A stretch of DNA of 5,265 bases, taken from positions 1-5,265 of the forward strand of contig SKUL01000106.1 of the NCBI GenBank assembly GCA_007129985.1, read 5' to 3'. Position 1 is the first letter of the stretch. Every line of letters starts with the position of its first letter. Source of the stretch: Flavobacteriales bacterium. GTDB lineage: Bacteria; Bacteroidota; Bacteroidia; Flavobacteriales_D; SKUL01. Of the stretch, positions 1 to 5,265 are shown one piece after another. The notes under the pieces were generated by a model. That model made no database searches, had not been told where the DNA came from, and worked only from the letters and a program-made list of their open reading frames with translations. The position numbers and the translations under genes are program-made.

Positions 1-1
1 A

Positions 2-619
2 ATAGGGTCGGAAATCTGGCGCGTGGCCGACCATCTCGGTGTACAAAAACTGCATTTGGTCGGGGTTTCCCTGGGCAGCATCATCGTGCTTACCATGCGC
101 GACCAGCAGCCGAGTCGTGTAGCCTCAGTCATCAGTGCAGGAGCCATTGTACGGCTTAGTACCGGTCTCAAAATATTGGCCGGAACCAGTCTGGCGCTTG
201 CTAAAATCATCGGTTACCGCGCCTTTTACAATCTGAGCGCAACCATCATGCTTCCTCGAAAAAACCACAAAAAATCGCGCGAGGTCTTTCTGCGTGAGTC
301 GCAGGTGTTGAGCACGGAGGAATTCCGAAAATGGACTGCGCTTTACGCCGGGCTCAATCAAACCTTGAAACACATTTTTCACAAGCCGAGCCATATACCG
401 CAGTTGTTGGTGATGGGCGCTCAAGACCACCTCTTTTTGCGGCAGGCAGAGCGCTATGCGGCCCTCCACAAAAAAGTGCGTTTGGAAGTGGTGCGATACT
501 GCGGACACGTGGTGAGTATTGAGCAGGCGGCCGTTTTCAATCAGCTCGTGATGGATTTCATTCAGCGGTTTGAGGCCCAAATGAGCGATTCACCGCAAAC
601 GCAACTGGCTACCGGCTAA
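2..619 (+). CDS. alpha/beta-fold hydrolase, C-terminal part (5' end off the window)
   Basis: This is the last 205 residues of an alpha/beta hydrolase. The reading frame is open to the left edge, and the GTG at 23 is most likely an internal valine, because the residues before it (IGSEIWR) continue the usual helix ahead of the nucleophile elbow. Seen: the elbow GVSLGS with nucleophile Ser23 (fragment numbering), the acid Asp142 in MGAQDHLF, and the base His169 in CGHVVSIE. All three are in the family order and spacing. The part before the elbow, with the oxyanion loop, is missing. A variable cap of about 90 residues (roughly 45-135), rich in Lys and Arg, lies between Ser and Asp. The substrate cannot be read from this. 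Esterase, lipase or acyl-hydrolase activity is typical of the fold, and no signal peptide can be judged. The gene converges on the CutC gene and their ends overlap by 11 bases. The fold call is firm; specificity is unknown. Confidence 0.88.
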   Translation: MGSEIWRVADHLGVQKLHLVGVSLGSIIVLTMRDQQPSRVASVISAGAIVRLSTGLKILAGTSLALAKIIGYRAFYNLSATIMLPRKNHKKSREVFLRESQVLSTEEFRKWTALYAGLNQTLKHIFHKPSHIPQLLVMGAQDHLFLRQAERYAALHKKVRLEVVRYCGHVVSIEQAAVFNQLVMDFIQRFEAQMSDSPQTQLATG

Positions 620-1310
620 TCGCTTCCAGAATTCCACCGATTTTTTCTTCGTCAGGCTGCCATTGCGTGCCCATGTGCAGGTGCAGGGAGCTTTGCATTT
701 CTTTTCTGGCTGTGGCGTGCAGCGCTTTCACTCCTGCTTCTTTAAAGCGTTTTGCATTGGAAGGGTTCACTCCGCTGCCGGCCATCACGGTAAGGTTGTC
801 TCCGGCGAGTTGGGTCATGGCGGCAATTAGGGCAAGGCCCTTTTCGGCCGAAACTTCCTGTCCCGAGGTAAGCACGTTTTCAAAGCCTAACTCCATCAGG
901 GTTTCGAGCGCGTGAAGCGGGTCGCGACACACATCTATCGCCCGGTGAAAGGTAGCTGCCAGTCCGTGTGAATGGGCTTCGTTCAGCAGCATTATGTTGT
1001 GCTCTTTGTTCAGGGTAGCATCGTTGTTCAGTACGCCAAAAACCACACCTGCGGCATGGGCCCTTGCGGCTGCGCGGATATCGCTGAGCATCAATCTCAG
1101 CTCTGCGGCGCTGTAGCAAAAGTCGCCCCCACGGGGTCTTATCATCGCAAAAACCGGGATGTTGCAGGTTTCGCTCACCTGTTCCAACATTCCGTAGGAA
1201 GGCGTGGTGCCGCCGTTGTGCAAATCGGCGCAAAGCTCAACGCGGTGCGCTCCGCAGGCTTGTGCGGCCAGTGATTGGGCGAGGTCTTCGGCGCAGATTT
1301 CTAGAAACAT
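609..1310 (-). CDS. cutC: CutC family protein (copper homeostasis protein CutC)
   Basis: This is a complete 233-residue cytoplasmic TIM-barrel protein, close in length to E. coli CutC (about 248). Family motifs in order: LEICAEDL (3-10), RVELCADL (23-30), NGGTTPS (32-38), MIRPRGGDFCYS (56-67), TFHRAID (120-126), VLTSGQ (146-151) and MAGSGVNP (176-183). The family is linked to copper tolerance and Cu(I) binding, but its exact biochemical role is not settled. Several cysteines are present (C6, C19, C27, C49, C65, C128); C6 and C27 lie in the conserved beta-strand motifs. I chose the ATG at 1310 because MFLEIC aligns with the start of the family. An upstream in-frame TTG at 1343 would put 11 unconserved residues in front and lies inside a candidate promoter box (1341-1348). 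The gene is transcribed away from the barrel/protease pair and overlaps the hydrolase tail by 11 bases. No leader peptide is visible. Confidence 0.95.
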   Translation of the reverse strand: MFLEICAEDLAQSLAAQACGAHRVELCADLHNGGTTPSYGMLEQVSETCNIPVFAMIRPRGGDFCYSAAELRLMLSDIRAAARAHAAGVVFGVLNNDATLNKEHNIMLLNEAHSHGLAATFHRAIDVCRDPLHALETLMELGFENVLTSGQEVSAEKGLALIAAMTQLAGDNLTVMAGSGVNPSNAKRFKEAGVKALHATARKEMQSSLHLHMGTQWQPDEEKIGGILEAISR

Positions 1311-1340
1311 GCGTGAAAATAAGACAGAATTTGGTGAGGT

Positions 1341-1348
1341 CAAATCTA
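1341..1348 (-). promoter_or_regulatory. candidate Bacteroidota -7 box for cutC (TAGATTTG)
   Basis: Read on the minus strand, TAGATTTG fits the TAnnTTTG consensus at every fixed position. It ends about 30 bases before the chosen cutC ATG, leaving a leader of roughly 25 bases. No clear TTG -33 element is seen at the usual spacing; TTA with a 23-base spacer is the nearest. The match is short, so chance is possible. Confidence 0.45.
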
Positions 1349-1403
1349 CCGAAACCGGTGAGAAGGATGCGTAACTTCCGTAAAGGGGATTTTGTGACTT
1401 GTA

Positions 1404-1413
1404 TTCAATTGAA
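1404..1413. repeat. 10-base perfect palindrome TTCAATTGAA
   Basis: TTCAATTGAA equals its own reverse complement. It lies in the divergent intergenic region, 25 bases upstream of the candidate -7 box of the barrel gene, roughly -50 to -40 relative to the expected start of transcription. That position would suit a dimeric regulator, but the arms do not extend further and a site this short and AT-rich can occur by chance. Confidence 0.25.
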
Positions 1414-1438
1414 GCAGAATAAAATTGCCAGGACTTGA

Positions 1439-1446
1439 TATATTTG
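1439..1446 (+). promoter_or_regulatory. candidate Bacteroidota -7 box for the barrel/protease operon (TATATTTG)
   Basis: TATATTTG fits TAnnTTTG at every fixed position and ends 35 bases before the ATG at 1482, which predicts a leader of about 29 bases. A TTG at 1409-1411 is 27 bases upstream, longer than the usual spacing, so the -33 element is unclear. The box lies downstream of the in-frame TTG at 1425, which argues against translation starting there. Confidence 0.45.
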
Positions 1447-1481
1447 TTGCACTCATCTCGGAAAATCCAAAGAAACAGTCC

Positions 1482-2303
1482 ATGAAGTTTAAAGATTGGA
1501 ATCGAGGGCTACTACCGTTCATATTGGTGCTTTGTATATCTCTCTATAGCCGTACGGATAGCGTGGCTCAATTTACCTATGTAAACGCAGGAGTAGGTTA
1601 TGGTTTGATGCCATTTGATACCAGGCCAGGGTTATACGGCGCAGGCTCTGATGTTGCGATGCTTCATCAGTTGAGGTTACACGGTAGTGTTATGCACCGA
1701 CCCATGAGGAACTTTGCGTTTGGCCTTGAGGGTTCTATGCCATTGGTGCAGGGTAACAATTTTTCGTTTGCATCGGGTTCGTTTAATGGATGGAATGATA
1801 CTTCATTCGGTGCGACAATAAGGTATGATCCTACCACACTTGATTACACACTCAGACAAAGTGCGTCCATTGGTGTTTTCGCGAGAGGTTATTTCACACG
1901 CCATTTGTTGTTATTTGTTGATGTCAGGTACACTTATTCAGTTATGAATGAGTCTTTTGAATTTGTCAGACCAGAAAAACCGGCAGAGTTTTATTCCAAT
2001 GGAGACCTGCGTTACCCTTTGGTTGAAGCCAAGAATATCAGGACGAGTGAGAGCGTTGGTGTACACATTCCGGGTCTGGCCCTCGGGTGTTCGTTGCCCC
2101 TCTCCGATTTCCTTACTTTCGATGCGCAAGTTGCCGTGGATTTGATGATGATGAACTTTGACGGTTTCTTGTTCGTGGTTGACTATGATTATAGGTTCGT
2201 AAATAGTAATCTAAGCGAAGTTAGATACACTTTATTAAGTGATAAAGCCAGTGGAAACAAGGTGTTGATCCATTTCAAAACAGGATTTAGTTATTTCTTC
2301 TAA
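1482..2303 (+). CDS. predicted outer-membrane beta-barrel protein, exported
   Basis: This 273-residue protein has no specific family that I recognise. Seen: a signal peptide with a basic start (MKFKDWNR), a hydrophobic core (about residues 10-22, LLPFILVLCIS) and a likely Sec cleavage at SVA|Q (after residue 29). The rest alternates polar and non-polar residues with aromatic-rich strand-like segments, many ending in Tyr or Phe, and closes with KTGFSYFF. A C-terminal strand ending in Phe is the usual signature of an outer-membrane barrel. Residues 205-225 (VHIPGLALG onward) look like a strand-turn-strand hairpin, as in 'porin family' barrels of Bacteroidota. No lipobox is present: Cys18 follows Leu. 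I chose the ATG at 1482 because it gives a proper signal peptide and follows the candidate promoter; the frame stays open up to a TTG at 1425. The protease gene follows after 8 bases, so the two are probably co-transcribed. G+C is lower than in the flanking genes (sampled lines 32-40%). Confidence 0.75.
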   Translation: MKFKDWNRGLLPFILVLCISLYSRTDSVAQFTYVNAGVGYGLMPFDTRPGLYGAGSDVAMLHQLRLHGSVMHRPMRNFAFGLEGSMPLVQGNNFSFASGSFNGWNDTSFGATIRYDPTTLDYTLRQSASIGVFARGYFTRHLLLFVDVRYTYSVMNESFEFVRPEKPAEFYSNGDLRYPLVEAKNIRTSESVGVHIPGLALGCSLPLSDFLTFDAQVAVDLMMMNFDGFLFVVDYDYRFVNSNLSEVRYTLLSDKASGNKVLIHFKTGFSYFF

Positions 2304-2311
2304 TTAGTCTT

Positions 2312-3808
2312 ATGTTGAGAGCGATTTTATTATCCGTTGTATGTGTTCTTGCTATTCACCCTAGGTTGAACGCGCAGTTTCAGTATGAATTTCATACTAC
2401 CCCGGATGCCGCCGATGTGTTGGTGAATGGTGAAAAGAGGTGTGTCACCCCTTGTCGCGTCAGTTTCTTTTGGAAGGAGGCGAGAGAACACGGTCAAATC
2501 AAATTAGAGGTCAAACTTCCTGGCTACAAAACATGGGTTGATAGTGTTACGAGCAAGCCCAGGCAATTTGATCATAGTTATAGGCTAACATTGGAGTCAA
2601 TGGTGCCCGAAATTGAATTTGAAAAAGGAAGCGCACTTGTGGGGTTTGATAAGCTCGTGGCTGATGATTTTAAAGATGGCCAGACTATTGGCAAATTAAC
2701 GCTCAAAGATGGCACCGAAGAATCTATCAAATGGGAGGGTTCGGTAAAAATCGGCGTTGATGCATTCGAAAAAAAATTCTTTGAGATAGGTGAAAAAATG
2801 GGCCTTAGAACTCCTGCAACTGCGGCGGCCGAGCTATTCTCTGATGAAAAAAGAAGAGCACCGCTTTTACCGAGATTTGTTGTTGGAATAAAACTGGTAG
2901 GCTACGATGTTGACATGCGTATCGAAAAGGGTTTTGGGCGTGGTACACGGGATGACCTTGTTGGACGCACGGAAATGGATCTTGAATGGCAGGTGTTGGA
3001 TAAACGTAAGGGAGATGTAGTACTCACCTATCGGAATAAAGGTGTAACCAATTTGCGACAACGGCCCTTTCAAAGGTCTCCCAACAACCTGATGGCGTTT
3101 GAAAATGGCTTGATTGACTTTTTTGCCAACAGTGGTTTTCATGACATCGTGAATTCGCCGGGTGAGCATGCAGCCTTGAGTGATGAAAGTGACGGCGATG
3201 GCCCTCGGGAGTCTTTCACCATTGAAGGGATTACCAATCCGGGTTTTCAAAAAATGAGTGAAATGATTCAATACGCCAACAAAGCATGCGTAACCATAAT
3301 CACCGATGGCGGCCATGGAAGCGGAGCAATCATTGATAAGTCAGGGCTTGTAATCAGTGCTTTTCATGTAGTGGATGGAGTCAACAAGATTGAAGTTCAG
3401 TTTTCAGAAGGGCTGCTACTCGGAGCTGAGGTGGTGGCCTATGACAAAAAGAGAGACGTGGTAATTCTTAAAATTGCAGGTTCCGGGTTTAGGGCACTAC
3501 CGGTAAATTTAGATGATGTTTCGATTGGCGATGATGCAGTAACAATCGGAACACCCCACGATTTGAAATTGGGCCAATCGGTTGCGCGTGGAATGATTAG
3601 CGGAAAAAGAGAACGCGATGATGAAATCGTGCTGCAGGCTGATATTTCTGTGAGCCCCGGTAATAGCGGAGGGCCACTTCTCAACGAAAACGGCGAAATC
3701 ATTGGAATTATCCAACAAAAAATAGTTCGCCAAGGCGTGGAAGGAATCGGATTTGCTTTGCCCATTGGTAGAGCACTGGAAGTCTTAAATGTCAGTGTTT
3801 CTGAATAG
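2312..3808 (+). CDS. secreted trypsin-like (HtrA-type) serine protease with N-terminal PEGA-like domain
   Basis: This 498-residue exported protein has three parts. Residues 1-21 form a signal peptide (core ILLSVVCVLAI, cleavage LNA|Q). Residues 24-95 resemble a PEGA domain: TTPDAADVLVNG, then CVTPC (C44, C48) and LPGYKTWVDSV. Residues about 100-285 are a middle domain that I cannot assign; its second half (190-275) holds EMDLEWQVLDKRKGDVVLTY, a strand pattern like small envelope proteins of CsgG/YajG type, and this is only a guess. An acidic linker follows (290-300). Residues 313-492 are the protease: GSGAII, His352 in SAFHVVDG, Asp382 in KRDVVILKI, Ser452 in SPGNSGGPL, and GIGFALPI as the terminal motif. 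The triad is complete, so the protein should be active. No PDZ domain follows, unlike DegP or DegQ. There is no lipobox, so it should be free in the periplasm or further exported. It probably forms an operon with the barrel upstream. Confidence 0.88.
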   Translation: MLRAILLSVVCVLAIHPRLNAQFQYEFHTTPDAADVLVNGEKRCVTPCRVSFFWKEAREHGQIKLEVKLPGYKTWVDSVTSKPRQFDHSYRLTLESMVPEIEFEKGSALVGFDKLVADDFKDGQTIGKLTLKDGTEESIKWEGSVKIGVDAFEKKFFEIGEKMGLRTPATAAAELFSDEKRRAPLLPRFVVGIKLVGYDVDMRIEKGFGRGTRDDLVGRTEMDLEWQVLDKRKGDVVLTYRNKGVTNLRQRPFQRSPNNLMAFENGLIDFFANSGFHDIVNSPGEHAALSDESDGDGPRESFTIEGITNPGFQKMSEMIQYANKACVTIITDGGHGSGAIIDKSGLVISAFHVVDGVNKIEVQFSEGLLLGAEVVAYDKKRDVVILKIAGSGFRALPVNLDDVSIGDDAVTIGTPHDLKLGQSVARGMISGKRERDDEIVLQADISVSPGNSGGPLLNENGEIIGIIQQKIVRQGVEGIGFALPIGRALEVLNVSVSE

Positions 3809-3831
3809 GTTTTAGCCCCATTTCGCTAACG

Positions 3832-5265
3832 TCATTCCACCATAATTTCGTCCAGAAAAATCCAGCTTTTCGCCCCGGCTGCTTCGTGCCATGCGGGTAC
3901 ATCGCCCGGATAGGTTGCTGTTACGCGCAAATACCGGAAGCTCGTTTCCGGGATTCTGAGCGCCATTTCCTTCACAATTTGTGTGCGCTCCTCTGGTGAC
4001 GTTTGCGGTTTAACGCTTCCTTGCAGGGTCCAGATGCCGGGTTCGGTAGCGGTGTAGAAGCTTACTTCGCGTGGCATGAAAATCCAGGCGTTGTTGTATT
4101 GCAAGGTTCGGATGGCGAGGTATTCCGCAGAAAGCTCCGCACCCAAATCCAAACGGAAATCAAGGTCTTGTCCCCAGTAGCCCTGCCAGCGACCGTCGCG
4201 AAAGTTTTCGGAGCCCAGCAGGCCGTCGGTTAAGCCCTGCAAGCCCCCTGCCGTGTACTGCTTGTGAAAACTTGCTTCAGCTTCCACTTCAGCATGAATC
4301 GCCAGATGGGCTGCCACGGATAGCGGATGAGGCTTTCCGGCCGCGGCTCCGAGGTGCATGGGCTGAATGGTGTAGTTTCGCCTTACCCGCGCAGGAATAT
4401 GCAACTGTTCATCGGCGTAAAAACTGTTGCCGTCTCCATCGGTGAGGAGCAGGGCAGCATCGTCTGTCCACGGAGTAAGTTGCACTTTCAGGCTGCCGTC
4501 TTCTGCTACTGCGGTGCTGATTTGAAAGGGAAAAGTTTCGGCACCGTAATGCACACCCCATTTGCGAAGATGCGCATACTGGCCGCGCACTCTTTGGCGG
4601 AATGCTTCAAAATCGCGCTCACGCGGAGCGGTCCAAAGCACCTCGCTCATGGCCAAAAGTCTAGGAAAGGTTTGCGCATCCAGCGTAGTCCTGTCGGGAA
4701 TGTGCTCGGTCCAGAGGTTGCACTCCCCGCCGAGGATAAAATGATGCAGACTGCTGTCGAGGTCGGTAGGAATGGGGTTGAAGCTGTACACTTTTTCCAG
4801 GTCAATGGCCCGCAGGTCGTAGTCGAAGTAGCAGTGGCTGGTGGGCGACATGATTGCGTACTGACCGGCTTCCGCGGCAGCAACACCGCCTTCCATGCCT
4901 CGCCAGCTTTGCACCACGGCATCGGGGTGAAGTCCGCCTTCCAGGATTTCATCCCAACCAATCAAAATGCGATTATTTTCGGCCAGAAATTCAGCAATTT
5001 CCCCGATAAACCAGCTTTGCAGTTCGTGTTCGTCATGCAGGCCTTGTTCGGCTATTCGCTTTTGACATTTGTTGCAGTGTTCCCATCGGTATTTGGGCGC
5101 TTCATCACCGCCGATGTGCAAATAAGGGCCCGGAAACAACTCCATCACTTCGGTCAGCACCGTTTTGAGAAAGGCAAAAACGCTGTCGTTGCCCGCGCAA
5201 TAAATCTCGCGAAAAACGCCCCAGTCGTTGGCAACCTCGTAGGGCCCTCCGGTGCAGCCCAACCA
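3832..5265 (-). CDS. GH20 beta-N-acetylhexosaminidase, C-terminal part (5' end off the window)
   Basis: This is the last 477 residues of a family 20 glycoside hydrolase, which removes terminal GlcNAc or GalNAc from glycans or chitin oligomers by substrate-assisted catalysis. The frame runs off the right edge. The TTG at 5262 encodes an internal Leu (WLGCTGGPYEV), so no start is visible. Counting that Leu as residue 1: HIGGDE (49-54) holds the catalytic Asp53-Glu54 pair, followed by GWDEIL (102-107), VQSWRG (117-122), the FDYD segment (146-149), and GGECNLWTEHI (178-188) with the conserved Trp and Glu of the substrate pocket. The catalytic barrel ends near residue 235. Residues 250-325 look like the beta-sandwich that often follows GH20, and 335-476 like a discoidin (F5/8 type C, CBM32-like) domain ending in FLDEIMVE. 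The signal peptide and N-terminal GH20b domain would lie beyond the edge. It converges on the protease gene with 23 bases between stops. G+C is higher than in that gene (55-62% in sampled lines). Confidence 0.95.
   Translation of the reverse strand, partial: WLGCTGGPYEVANDWGVFREIYCAGNDSVFAFLKTVLTEVMELFPGPYLHIGGDEAPKYRWEHCNKCQKRIAEQGLHDEHELQSWFIGEIAEFLAENNRILIGWDEILEGGLHPDAVVQSWRGMEGGVAAAEAGQYAIMSPTSHCYFDYDLRAIDLEKVYSFNPIPTDLDSSLHHFILGGECNLWTEHIPDRTTLDAQTFPRLLAMSEVLWTAPRERDFEAFRQRVRGQYAHLRKWGVHYGAETFPFQISTAVAEDGSLKVQLTPWTDDAALLLTDGDGNSFYADEQLHIPARVRRNYTIQPMHLGAAAGKPHPLSVAAHLAIHAEVEAEASFHKQYTAGGLQGLTDGLLGSENFRDGRWQGYWGQDLDFRLDLGAELSAEYLAIRTLQYNNAWIFMPREVSFYTATEPGIWTLQGSVKPQTSPEERTQIVKEMALRIPETSFRYLRVTATYPGDVPAWHEAAGAKSWIFLDEIMVE

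Noticed and set aside
23..25. GTG as the start of the hydrolase
   Set aside because: The frame is open to the window edge, and the residues before the GTG fit the helix leading to the nucleophile elbow; half of the fold would be missing.
125..580. Long open frame on the minus strand opposite the hydrolase
   Set aside because: It is antisense to a gene with intact catalytic motifs, shows no recognisable domain and has no start signal; it is a shadow frame.
1425..1481. N-terminal extension of the barrel protein from the TTG at 1425
   Set aside because: It would place 19 residues ahead of a well-formed signal peptide, and the candidate -7 box lies inside it.
2338..2350. Lipoprotein signal at Cys11 of the protease
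   Set aside because: The residues before the Cys are SVV; a lipobox needs Gly, Ala or Ser directly before it, and the LNA|Q site downstream is a better Sec cleavage site.
2867..3316. 149-codon open frame on the minus strand opposite the protease gene
   Set aside because: It lies antisense to a continuous coding region with clear protein features and has no family resemblance.
3812..3829. Inverted repeat TTAGC/GCTAA between the two convergent stops, a possible shared terminator
   Set aside because: The stem is only 5 pairs with an 8-base loop, weak in G and C, and no T run follows on either strand.
5260..5262. TTG as the start of the hexosaminidase
   Set aside because: It is the Leu just before the conserved CTGGP(Y/F)EV stretch in the middle of the GH20 catalytic domain, and the frame continues off the edge.

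Overview
The window looks like chromosomal DNA of a member of the Bacteroidota. Three things point that way. Two intergenic boxes match the TAnnTTTG -7 element of that phylum. No clear Shine-Dalgarno sequence is visible before the three visible starts. Both exported proteins have signal peptides ending in the A|Q(F) style common there. The gene content also fits: an outer-membrane barrel of the 'porin family' style and a large exo-acting GH20 hexosaminidase with a C-terminal discoidin-like domain. I cannot name a genus.

Layout. (1) 2-619, plus strand: the C-terminal 205 residues of an alpha/beta-fold hydrolase, cut by the left edge, with the whole Ser-Asp-His triad present. (2) 609-1310, minus strand: a complete CutC-family protein, convergent with the hydrolase and overlapping its end by 11 bases. 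(3) 1311-1481: a 171-base divergent intergenic region with a candidate -7 box facing each way and a 10-base palindrome. (4) 1482-2303 and 2312-3808, plus strand: a likely two-gene operon with an 8-base gap. It encodes a predicted outer-membrane beta-barrel and a secreted three-part protein: a PEGA-like domain, an unassigned middle domain and a trypsin-like (HtrA-type) protease domain with an intact triad and no PDZ. (5) 3832-5265, minus strand: a GH20 beta-N-acetylhexosaminidase, cut by the right edge and convergent with the protease gene across 23 bases.

How the genes may work together. The hydrolase, CutC and hexosaminidase look like unrelated metabolic genes. The barrel and protease pair is the accessory-looking part. 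It has its own promoter candidate, both products are exported, and its base composition is visibly lower in G+C (sampled 60-base lines 32-45%) than the flanking genes (sampled lines 47-68%). I infer a small envelope module in which a periplasmic or surface protease acts with or near the barrel. Nothing in the sequence proves its function. I see no RNA genes, insertion sequences, CRISPR arrays or convincing terminators, and no gene-free stretch longer than 171 bases.
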